Source of the DNA: Chrysophaeum taylorii | Taxonomy: Eukaryota > Sar > Pelagophyceae > Pelagomonadales > Pelagomonadaceae | DNA length: 64,000 bases | Direction of reading: 5' to 3' | Assembly (NCBI GenBank): GCA_029834535.1 | Contig: JAQMWT010000309.1 | Span: 186,001-250,000, forward strand | The notes under the pieces: model-generated | What the model saw: only the letters and a program-made list of their open reading frames with translations | Database searches by the model: none | Told to the model about the DNA's origin: nothing | Shown here: piece after piece, positions 7,366-17,597 of the stretch | How positions within the stretch are numbered: the stretch's first letter is position 1 | Layout of the letters: each line of letters begins with the position of its first letter | Program-made: the position numbers and the translations under genes

Positions 7366-10098
7366 ATGGCGGCGGTTGAGGAGGAGGTGCTGCTCACCAG
7401 CTTTGTCCGCGGCGTCCCCGGCCTCCAGTGGGTCTCGAAAACCGAGGACTTTGTCGAGACGTCGATCGACGTGGCCCGCTTCGTGCTGGAGGGGTGCGAG
7501 GACTACGAGGACGCCGTCGCAGCAATAACAGGAGAAGCTCCGCCGCGAACTTTTTTGTTGCGGCTGCGCGAAGGCGACGCCCGAGCCCACGTCGAGCTCG
7601 TCGCGGGCCTACGAAGCCTCGTCAAGCTCCACGTCGAGGACATCAGAGTACCCCCCGCCTACCGCCGCGCCGTGCGCGCGTGTCTGGACGGTCAACTCTT
7701 ACCCGTACCGCGCTCCGTTCTCCTCAGCGAACTCGTCGCGCTCGTCGTCCACGCAGAAGGCACACCCGCGGGTCGCGCCGAGATACGGTCGGTCTCGGGC
7801 CGCCTCGACCTCGTCGGGACCGAGCGCTCGGCAGCAACGAGCGCGGCGGCCTTCGCCAACACGAAACGCGCTCTCGAGAGACTCCGGAGGTCGCCTCGAG
7901 TCGACAGACTGATGGCCTGCGTGCCCGCGAGCGCCGTGGCCCGCGGCGACCCCGACGCGGTGCGCCAGGCCCTCGCGGCCATCGCCCGAGCCCTTCCCGA
8001 CCACCGCCACCGCGCTGCGGCCGACGGGCTCGCGTCGTCGAGGAAAAAACTGGTCGGACGCGAGATTCCTGGTCTCCGCGAGCGACGCGTCTTCCATGGC
8101 GACGACGACGACGACGAGGGGGGAGCTAGTTCTTCCCCCGAGTGCCGGCGTTTGCGACGACGACAGTCTGATGAGCAGCGGCCGCCTGTCGAGCGAAAGC
8201 GCAGTCCTTCGGAGGAGGAGCAGCAGCGACGACGCAACGGCGAGCAAAAGTCTGACGGGCAGCGACCTGTCGAGCGAAAGCACGTTCCTTTAGAAGAACT
8301 GCAGCAGCGACGACGACGACATAATGGTGTGCAACGGCAAATGTCTGGCGACCAGCGACCGATTGAGCGTCCTTCAGATGGACACCAGCGACGACGCAAC
8401 GGCGAGCAAAGGTCTGACGGGCAGCGACCTGTCGAGCGAAAGCACGTTCCTTCAGCTGAACAGCAGCGACGACGACGACATAATGGTGTGCAACGGCAAA
8501 TGTCTGGCGACCAGCGACCGATTGAGCGTCCTTCAGATGGACACCAGCGACGACGCAACGGCGAGCAAAAGTCTGACGGGCAGCGACCTGTCGAGCGAAA
8601 GCACGTTCCTTCAGCTGAACAGCAGCGACGACACTACGGCGAGGCACGACAACAGTCTCGCCAGCATAGACCACCTGTCGAGCGAGAGCGCAGTCCTTCA
8701 GCTGAGCAGCAGCGACGACACCATGGCGAGCAAAGGTCTGGCGAGCAGCGACCGGTTGATCGAAAGCGCAGTCCTTCAGCTGAACAGCAGCGACGACACT
8801 ACGGCGAGGCACGACAACAGTCTCGCCAGCATAGACCACCTGTCGAGCGAGAGCGCAGTCCTTCAGAAAAGCAAGGACAGCAAAAAAGCGAGACAGCCCG
8901 TCCCGAGCCGCAGGAGAAGGTCGTTAGTTTTCGAGACGCGAGCGAGGAGTCGGATAGACGTCCCCCGCCGGACCCGCTGTCCGAGGACGAGGGCGAGCCG
9001 TGCTCGGTGCAGGAGGTGTCGAGCGGGAGCGTCGAGCTCCGCGCGTGGCTCGCCGCCGCGGGGCTGTCGGTGCCCGCCGCCGCGGGGCTGCGCGACCCCG
9101 TCGCGAACGGCGCCCTCGCGTGCGAACTCGCCGTAAGGTGCGGCGGGCGCCACGAGCTCCTCTCGAGGGGCGCGAGCGGGCGGCCGCCCTCGTCGTGGGG
9201 AAGCGCCTCGCGGCGCACGAGAGCTGCCCTCGCCGTGCTCGGCACCGATTCGACCGATTTCTGGGAAATCGTGGCTTCCCTTCGCGGCAGCCGAGAGCTC
9301 GGCGCCGCGCTCGAAACCGGCAGACCGTGCGCGTGGCGCCTCCCTTACTCCCCCCAAGACCGCGCCGCCGTCGCCGCGGCCCTCGCGGCCTGGCTAAACG
9401 CGGCAAACCTCTGGGAGCTCGACTTTACGGACGGAACGCTCCTCTGCTCCCTCGCGGCGAGGCTCTCGAGGGCTCGCGTCGGCGCGCTGCGGCCGACGAC
9501 CCGAGCCCTCAAATTGGCAAACATCTCGCGGGCTTTGGGGGTCTTGCGCGATTGGCACGTCAAGCTCGGGTGGAGACACGCGAACTGCGAACGCCGGATT
9601 CTGATTGGCGACTGGGGGGGGATCTTCCCCCTCCTCGACGACTGTTACCGAGTCGCACACGGCCAGCCGCCCGAGGCTCCGAGGGACCACCGCTCGCGAG
9701 TCAAGCCTTTCCTTCCGCGACCGCCGCGACCAGACGTCGACTGTCGCCACGGCCCGAGGCTCCGGATGCCGCCGCCGGTCCCGACGTGGGCGAAACCCCC
9801 GCCTCAAACTTGGGCGACGGCCCTGGACGTCGTCGACGACATCGTCCCCGGGGCGAGGAGGAGGCCGCCGCCGCCGGTGCCCGACCACCAGCCGCCGCCG
9901 GTGCCCGACCACCAGCCGCCGCCGGTGCCCGACCACCAGCCGCCGCCGGTGCCCGACCACCAGCCGCCGCCGGTGCCCGACCACCAGCCGCCGCCGGTGC
10001 CCGACCACCAGCCGCCGCCGCTCCCGGTAACCGAAGACGTCCCCGACCTCTTCCCGCGCTGGTCCGCGGCCCCCTTTGTTGTTTCTCCTGATGCATAG
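7366..10098 (+). CDS. Calponin-homology-like domain protein with two repeat arrays
   Basis: The protein has 910 residues from the ATG at 7366; the open frame extends to a TTG at 7336, but no ATG lies there. Residues about 1-215 form an Ala/Arg-rich helical region that itself resembles a degenerate CH domain. Residues about 255-510 are a hydrophilic repeat array rich in Q, R, E and S (motif QRPVERKHVPS and variants). Residues about 550-765 hold two CH-like units. The second is the clearer: AALAAWLNAANL, then DFTDGTLLCSLAARLS, NISRALGVL and GDWGGIFPLLDDCYRV. CH domains bind actin or microtubules. The C-terminus has six copies of PPPVPDHQ, a possible SH3/profilin or WW ligand. An AAACCCTA element lies at 7314-7321. 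A cytoskeletal role is inferred. Confidence 0.6.
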   Translation: MAAVEEEVLLTSFVRGVPGLQWVSKTEDFVETSIDVARFVLEGCEDYEDAVAAITGEAPPRTFLLRLREGDARAHVELVAGLRSLVKLHVEDIRVPPAYRRAVRACLDGQLLPVPRSVLLSELVALVVHAEGTPAGRAEIRSVSGRLDLVGTERSAATSAAAFANTKRALERLRRSPRVDRLMACVPASAVARGDPDAVRQALAAIARALPDHRHRAAADGLASSRKKLVGREIPGLRERRVFHGDDDDDEGGASSSPECRRLRRRQSDEQRPPVERKRSPSEEEQQRRRNGEQKSDGQRPVERKHVPLEELQQRRRRHNGVQRQMSGDQRPIERPSDGHQRRRNGEQRSDGQRPVERKHVPSAEQQRRRRHNGVQRQMSGDQRPIERPSDGHQRRRNGEQKSDGQRPVERKHVPSAEQQRRHYGEARQQSRQHRPPVERERSPSAEQQRRHHGEQRSGEQRPVDRKRSPSAEQQRRHYGEARQQSRQHRPPVERERSPSEKQGQQKSETARPEPQEKVVSFRDASEESDRRPPPDPLSEDEGEPCSVQEVSSGSVELRAWLAAAGLSVPAAAGLRDPVANGALACELAVRCGGRHELLSRGASGRPPSSWGSASRRTRAALAVLGTDSTDFWEIVASLRGSRELGAALETGRPCAWRLPYSPQDRAAVAAALAAWLNAANLWELDFTDGTLLCSLAARLSRARVGALRPTTRALKLANISRALGVLRDWHVKLGWRHANCERRILIGDWGGIFPLLDDCYRVAHGQPPEAPRDHRSRVKPFLPRPPRPDVDCRHGPRLRMPPPVPTWAKPPPQTWATALDVVDDIVPGARRRPPPPVPDHQPPPVPDHQPPPVPDHQPPPVPDHQPPPVPDHQPPPVPDHQPPPLPVTEDVPDLFPRWSAAPFVVSPDA
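8155..8880 (+). repeat. Coding minisatellite with 162-165 bp higher-order units
   Basis: A segment beginning near 8322 recurs at 8484, 162 bp later. A second segment near 8630 recurs at 8795, 165 bp later. Smaller units of roughly 30-50 bp built on GACGGGCAGCGACCTGTCGA-like sequence make up both. All offsets are multiples of 3, so the frame of the CH-like gene is kept. The array leaves one other plus frame and one minus frame open for 700 bp or more, which I treat as a by-product of the repeat. Confidence 0.8.
9868..10011 (+). repeat. Six exact 24-bp repeats encoding PPPVPDHQ
   Basis: Six consecutive 24-bp units encode PPPVPDHQ and are followed by a variant PPPLPV. Near-identity at DNA level indicates recent expansion or homogenisation. 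Confidence 0.9.
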
Positions 10099-10300
10099 GG
10101 CCCCCATCTGAGGAGGTGACGAGGCGAGGGGCGCGTCGACGACGAGCTATGCGGAGCCGTGACAAAGGCGGGGCTGAGGTCGTCGGCGCAGGAGCGAATG
10201 CCGCCACTCCCATTTCGAGCAGGGAGGATGTCGGAGGATGTAAAAAAGCTGTCACGAATTTGTACAAAAGCCTTTAGGGACGAGAAGAGGGTATACTATA

Positions 10301-12518
10301 ATGGGTGTCGGAAGTTCGGCGGCGTTGCTGCGCGAGGCCGAAGAAGGCGCCCCCGCGGAGGCTGCGGTGCCCGAGCTTTTTCGCAAGTGGCGGCTCGCGG
10401 AGGTGAGGGTTGCGTGGGCATTGATGGAGGAGCCCTTGACTTGGCGAAACTACTTTGAGAGCGTCTGGAGCGCTGAAGAGCGACGGTCGCAGGCGGAGGC
10501 GGGAGTCAAGAGGGCGGAATGGCATCCCGCGACGCGCGGGTACGCGATGGTTCCCGACGAGGAGAGCATCGAGAGTTTGGCAAATTTCCGCGTCGGGGAA
10601 TTGCGACGTCCGCCGCGAGAAGCGTTCGAAGACGACGCCCACACCGACGACTCCTCCTCCGACTCTGATGACAAAATCAAGCCTTTTTTGTCGTCGATTA
10701 TTCCGAGGTTGCCGGCGGCCTGGGACCCGGCGGTGCGGTCGCCGGTGCACTTTGGGTTTTCGGGGACAACGGTCGCCGATGTTCGGAGGGTCGACGAGAG
10801 ACGAGGTTTGGACCTAAAATCTCGCGAGGCGAAGGTCGCGGACGCGCAGCGGGAGAAGCGGAGAGCCAGAATCGAGAGCTTTCGGAAGGGCGTCGTTGCG
10901 CGCAGGAAGGCCCGCGAAGAGCAGTTCCTGAAGCTCCGGGAGAGGCACGAGAGAGAGTCGAGGACGAGGGCCGCGGACGCCAAAATCGCGAGAGATTTGT
11001 TGGTCCTCGAAGCATCGAGCGACGAATTACTACGAGCGCACGACGAACAGACGTTGGAGGACGAGGAGGCTATTCGGAGGGCGACGACGTCCGAATTGGC
11101 GCACGTGGCATCTCAGAACAAAGCAAAGGACGAGCGCGACGCGGCGGAATTGAGAAAGCGCGAGGAGAAAGCGAGAATCATGGCGATAGCAGAGAAGGGC
11201 GAGTGCCCGGGCGGGGACGCGCTGGAGGAGGAAGCGAGAAGCGAGCTTCGGGAAGCCGAGGCCGACCTGAACACCGCGTGCGCTGCGCTCGAGGACGCCG
11301 AAGAGCGGATCGACGCTTTTAATCATTACATCCAACGACGACGAGAGGATACGACTACGGCCGGAAAATTGAAACGGTTCGTCAGGGAGTGCGAGGGCGA
11401 AGTGAATCTCAAGCTCCGGGCGCTCGATGACGCGGAAGTTTTGATGCATCGTGCCGTCTTGAGGCGCGACCGCGAGAACCAGGTGGTCGGGTTGTGGGAG
11501 CTCGAATTTCTCGAAATGAAAGTCGCGCTCGCGGCGTCGTGCGGCCGCGCCACACTTCGGGAGAAACTGAAAATTATCCTAGAGCTCTTCGTAACAGACC
11601 ATCACCACGTCCTCTCGAAGGAAGCGGTGACGATCGCGCTCAAGTGCTTGTGCCGGGTGTTGAAGCGGCTCAAGTTTTTTCGCGCCGACATCCCGGACGC
11701 CGAAATCGATGCCGCGTCGACTCGCGCGTTTCTGGAGCGGAGCGTCACAATCATGTCGGCGTACGACGCCCAGTTGTGGATCACGCAACTCGTAGCACAA
11801 TCGCGGTTCTTGAGTTCTTTGTTTGGTGATTCCTTAGCTTCTGGTGCTGCTGCGTACGGCGAGATTGGTGCGTTCCAGCGACGGGCGATGCCACCGATCC
11901 GATCGTTCGAAGTTGGTTTGTTCGGACTTCCAGACTTGAAGTACCACGTCGCGCGCCAGCTCGCCGAGCACAGGCCGCAGCTCTGTGGCGAGAAGAAAAA
12001 GATAATACACGAACGAGCGTTGGCTCTTGGCGTCGACGATCCTCTGAAATCCGACTACTCGAGATTCATTCTCCCGAAAACAACAAAGAAAACGAGAACA
12101 GTAGTTCCGCTTTCCCACGGACATCTCCACAATCTCGCGGACGTTGAAGCGAAAGCATGCGAGAAGGCGGCGTGCACGCTCCAGAACGTGTACCGCGCGA
12201 AACGAAGCCGCGAAGACGCGGAAGCCAAGGCACGGATCGCTGCGTTCTGGGAAGCGAGGGCCCGCGCGACAAAAGAGGCCAAGGACAAGGTTAAAGTAGA
12301 GTTCGAGGCGAAAGAATCGTCCACGGGCCTCGCGCGCCACAAGTGGGACGCCAAGGTTCGGATCGTACAAGCGAAGAATCGAATGGATCGACCCCAAGCG
12401 GTCTCTTTATTGGAGAAAGAAGCGATGGAAGCTGCGGTCAGAGAAGTGCACGCGAGATTCGAGGAGATTGCTGCGACGAGAGGTGGTGGTCGTGGTGGTG
12501 GTGGTGGCGGCGAAAGCC

Positions 12519-12566
<48 letters not shown>

Positions 12567-15500
12567 GATTGGCTAACGCACTGTTCGATGATGATGGTGA
12601 TGATGATGATGATAATAAGGAATTGAAAGACGAGCGGATTGCGGCGATGATTTGCGGAAGGTTTCCGACCGAGCTCTACGAGACGGGAGAGACGGCGTTG
12701 GAGCGGACGCTGCGGCACTTTTATTCTGACCCCGATTGCGAGATGCTCGCGCGGTTGCAGGCGCTGGACGTGACGCTCTTCAAGGCGAAGGAAATGATGT
12801 TAGAACTGCCGTCGAAGCGCCTGTTGCTGCGGTATTGCCTCGAATTTATGGAATCACCATCGCGAGTAGTAAAGTACCCGAACGCCTTTCCTGGCTTTTT
12901 TTCTCGTCGTCGTTGTTGTTGGGAAGAATCAGCATCTTCTCCTTCAACCCTAACGTCGGAGCTGAATTCGCACTTTGGGTTGAAAGAAGCAGCATCCGCC
13001 AAAATCGGAGATATTCTGGCGTCGGACTTTGAGTTTGGATTGTGCGATTCCCTCGCGAGGCAGCGACGCGCTAAGAATTCGAGCGGCGAGGACTTCGTAG
13101 AGGCCGCGACGCGCGGCGCTCGCGTTGTTCTGGCCGAATACTTTCGAGATCATAAGCCACATCTCGTCGCGACCCGCGAACCCGACGGCCGCGCGGTCGG
13201 CAGGGGACCGGGGTACAGGTTCGAATACGAGAACATTCGATTCGAGATTATGTTGGACGATCACGGCATCTTCAACGGCTGCGACGAATGCGCCGCGAAG
13301 GCGGCCGGGAACTATCGCAAAGCAGCGCGCGAGTTCGAGCGCGCTGCTGCTGCTGGTGGTGATATAAAACTACGCGTTCCGCAGACAGCGACGATCGACT
13401 TGTGGGGATTTCGGGTGTTGGCCGTCGCCAAAATGACGACAAAAAACGCGCGTCTCGTCCACGGGACGTCCGATCGGGGCAAAACGGTAAAAAACTCGCA
13501 TCGCGGCCTCGATCGGGAGCTGGGGACCATCGCCAGAACCCTCAACCTCGCGCGCCACGCGGTGAAAGGGTCGCGCGACTTGACGCCAAAGGAAATTTGG
13601 ACATCAGTCGACGTCCGAGGCTACTACGCGCCGGCCTCGGACGAACGGTATGTTTTGAACTTGTGGCGGGCGTTTCCGGGCGAAGATCCGAGGGAAACCC
13701 CTCATTTCGCGCCGACGCCCCGCGGCGCCTCGATGTTCTGGCGGCTTTTACGGCCCGAGTTCGTGAAGAGATACGACACACCCCTAAGCGCGGACGCGAA
13801 TTGCGCCATAACTCGAGGTACGCCCGACGCCGAACGCCAAGCCGACGTTGTCCGGAAAGCGACGCGCCATTTGTGCGAATCCGTCGTCGTTGATTTGGCG
13901 AACCGTATGAACTCTTTCGATCTCGAGGAGTTTAAGGCGAGAGGCATCAACGTCCGGCATCTCGGACTCTTGCGGTCTTGTTTCTGGCGACCGTTGGACG
14001 GCACGGCGAGATGTGACCACGGCAGTCGATTTTTGCGAACTTCTGTCGACCAGCGCCGCGACGTTCGGGTTGGCGACAAGATTCGGGTTCTGGAGAACGA
14101 AGTATTCGAGGTCGCGGAGGACGTCGTAACGGACACCCGAATCCCTCTCACCCGAAAGTATCTCGGTCTCTCGACGAACGACGTGACGGCGGAGGCGGGC
14201 GTCGTCGCGAATCCAAATTCGAAAACCCTTCGCTCCCAGATTCTGGGCGAGATGGTGGCGCGCGCGATTAAATCCCTCTTCCGCCTCAGCCTCCGACGAT
14301 CGGCCTTCGTCGCGGCGGCAATCGTTCCGTCGGTCGCGACGCGGTACGCCGTCGAACTTCTAAATTGCGTCACCGGAGCGCACGAAGTTTCTGATGCCGT
14401 GTGGCGCGAGCAGATAGGGCTTTTGGTAAGGCAAAAGTTCGGTCGGCGCGCGATTTCTGATTCCGAAATTCTGAGGTTGAGGACAACCATGGCGGTGGAT
14501 CTGCGATGGCTCCTTCGGAGGGTGTCGGAGATCGCGGGCATCTCGATTACCCCGCGCGCGATGCTCGCGTTCGACGGCGCGCCTTCGGGCTTCGAGTTCG
14601 CGGTCGTCGACGTCCGGGTAGACCACCCCGTCGTCAAGCACGGCATCCCGCGACTCGACAACCACCTCCTGGCTAAAGCTGATGCTGCTGCTGGTATCGA
14701 AGAGAAGGAGGAAGACCCTCCTCTGCTGTACTTGCCGTTGACCGAGCGCAGAGGCAGCCGCGTCGCCAGGAATCTCGGCCGGTGGTCGCGCGCGGACGGC
14801 TTATACGCGAACGTCGCGTGCGCGCCGGAGGGCGCGTGCTTCTCCGGAGATCAGAGTTACGTGGTCGTCAAGCAGGCCGTCCCCTTTGAGGGTTCGTTCG
14901 CGCTCGAGTGCTGGGCGCAGCTCGCAGATGATACCACCACCACCACCACCACCAAGATCGCGGTCATGACGGGCCGCGGCGCTTTGTCGGTGTTGGGAGG
15001 GGTGTGGTGCGCGACTTTATTTTTGGGCCAGGCCGAGCTAAGCGTTCGCAGTGCTACGACTTCTTGCCGCCGCTGGACCCACGTGTGCGGAAGCTACGAC
15101 GGCACGGAGTGGCGTCTCTACGTCGACGGCGCGCTCGAACAGGCGGTCGAGGTCGAGCCGGAGAGGCGCGCGGTCGAAATCCAGCTCCGAGAGGAGACGG
15201 CCAAGCAGCTGGCCGCCTTGGACGCGGAGGAAAAGGCAGCGATCATCGAGCGACAACACAACCTACTGGTATCTCCGCATCTCCATGCGGACGCGAAAAA
15301 GCGAATGGAGAAAGCCGAATTCCGATACGAAATGGACGCTCGCGCCGACGAGAAGGGGCTGCGCAGACTTCTTACCAAGCAGGAGGCCCTCGAAGAGGCG
15401 CGAGCGGCGATGATGGAGGCGCGCGTTAAGGAGGTGAAGGACAAATTTGAAAAGATGAGAGAAGAATTTCGCGATAAACACGAAAGCGATCGACGCGCGG

Positions 15501-17497
15501 CGAAAGAGCGTTCGAGAAGACCAGTGGTGACGATCGGCGCGTCGTGTCCCGGCGGACGCTCGCACCGTCACTTCTGGACCGGTCGCCTCTCGCGCGTCGC
15601 GGTCTACGACCGGGCTCTGACGCCCGACGACATTAGGTCGCACTTTTTTTCGAAGAAAAATTCTTCAACCAATAACAGAGTATTATACGTTCTCGACGAC
15701 GACGACGACGACGACCGCTCTCGCGCTGCTGGTGCCGAAATTTTGAGCCAACACGCAACGGACGAAATCTTGAAAAAGCTCGAGGCGCGAAGATCCACCA
15801 AAACTCTGTTGAGAATTCTGGAGATAATGCCCGACGGACCAGAGCACGCCAACAAAGCTGCCAAAATCTTCGAGGCAGTGCTGCGAATCGTCGTCGAGAA
15901 GAAAGGTTTCGAGAAGAAAGATTTCGAGATCGAGGAGCTGAGAATGCTGTCGCGGGTGCCGCGACGATTTGGCTGGGACAAATCGCGCGACAAACCATTT
16001 TTAACCTTGGCAGCCCGCGCGTATCGGCTCGTGCTCTCGGACCTCGCGTTGGCCGACGCGTTTGGACGCGACGACGACGACGACCTCAGCTGGGCGGCGT
16101 CGCTCGAGTCGGACATCATCTTGCGAAACCTCGTGATGGCAGCAGACCGCGGCGACGACGACGACGACGACCCAAATAATCGTCTCGACTTCCTCAAAGA
16201 AGACCCAAACCTCTCCAACTCTGACCTCCGCAAAATCTGCAACAACCGGCGGCTCGCGTCGCGCCTAGACGTATCGGGCTGCGCGTCCCTCGCCGACGAC
16301 GCTGTCGAATGGTGCCTCAAGGCGACCTCGCAGCTACGATGTCTCGTCCTCGACAACTGCCCGCAGCTCTCGGGGGTGCTCTACGACGGCGGCGCGCTTC
16401 CGGCCGCGCTGCAGACTCTCTCGATCCAGAACAACGCGGCGATGGCGGAGGGCATCCCGTGGGAGACCCTCCCAAACCTCACGGCTCTCAACGTGAGCTA
16501 CACCCCCTTTAACGACGACGCCGCCGCCGCCGCCGCGTGCCTCGAGCTCTTTCACGCGAGTCTCTGCAGCGCGTTGACGGACGTTGGGGTCATCGCTTTC
16601 GCGGCAAAGAACCGATCCTTAACTTCTCTCGACTTGTCGTTTTGCTGCGGCATCAGCGACGACGGCGTGTCGGTCGTCGCCGAGACGACGAGGACGTTGA
16701 TATTTCTGCGACTCGAGGGCGTCTACCGTCTCACGGACGTCGGCGTGCGCCGCGTCACCCACAACCTCTGGAACCTCGAGGACCTCAACATCGGAGGAGT
16801 CTACCTCGTCACCGACGAAGCCTTCGTGCTCGACGACGAACGAATCGCCGCAAAGCAAAAAATGCTCTCCGCGCTCGAGCACCTCGACGTCTCGGGTTGT
16901 TCGCGGCTGACGGACCGGGCCTTCGAAGCTATTCAAGAACGGTGCCGTCGGTTGAAGAGCTTGCGGTGCGCCGACTTGGTGCGCCTCGCCGCCGCGCCGA
17001 CGCTGCGTCGCCGCGACGAGCTCCAGACCCTCGACTTGTCGGGGTGCGTCGAAATCGCCGACGATGCTGTGACGTCGTCGGTGCGGTGTCACAACCTGAC
17101 GTCCGCGAGCCTGCGGGGCTGCGTGCTGCTGACGGACGCGGCCGTCCAGCACCTCAGCCTCCACAGCCCCAAAATCACCACCTTGAGGATCTCCAAGTGT
17201 CGGCGGATGACGGACGCTGTGGCGTGCGCGATCGTCGAGCGCCTGTGGCTCGACACGCTTGAAGTCGCTCATCTCGCACGACTCACGGACGCCGCCGTCG
17301 AACTTCTCGCGATGGAACAAGGTGGTTTGCGAGACCTCGACCTCTCGCACACGAACATCACCGACGCGAGCCTCGAGGCCATTCGGACCCACGCCCGCGC
17401 CCTGCGGTTCTTGAAGGTCGTCGGGTGTGAGAGGTTGGTTCTGGGCGAAAGAATTTTTTTCCACCACCACCACCAGTGTCCTGTGGTATCTTCTTAA
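10301..17497 (+). CDS. Giant coiled-coil / IQ / LamG / LRR protein (2398 aa)
   Basis: This is a single open frame of 7.2 kb. The N-terminus MGVGSS fits N-myristoylation. Residues about 160-400 are charged coiled coil. An IQ-like motif (TLQNVYRAKRSRE) lies near 620, and a poly-Gln run of about 15 lies near 740-755, followed by Asp-rich sequence. The middle (about 800-1460) is unrecognised. About 1475-1780 is a concanavalin A/LamG-like fold: GSFALECWAQL, RRWTHVCGSYDGTEWRLYVD and, much later, FWTGRLSRVAVYDRALTPDD. A helical insert of about 130 residues (1610-1743) splits it. About 1965-2380 is a run of AMN1-type Cys-containing leucine-rich repeats (for example LTSLDLSFCCGISDDG and LEHLDVSGCSRLTDRAF). 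A membrane-attached scaffold or axonemal protein is plausible, but no function can be assigned. An AGGGTATA element lies 6 bp before the ATG. Confidence 0.8.
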
Positions 17498-17597
17498 ATC
17501 TTCTGTTTAACCACCACCACCGCAAAGATATAAAGAAGAAGATATCTTTTTTCGTGCGTAACGCACGCCCAAAGAGGAGAGATCCGCACCCAGAGAG

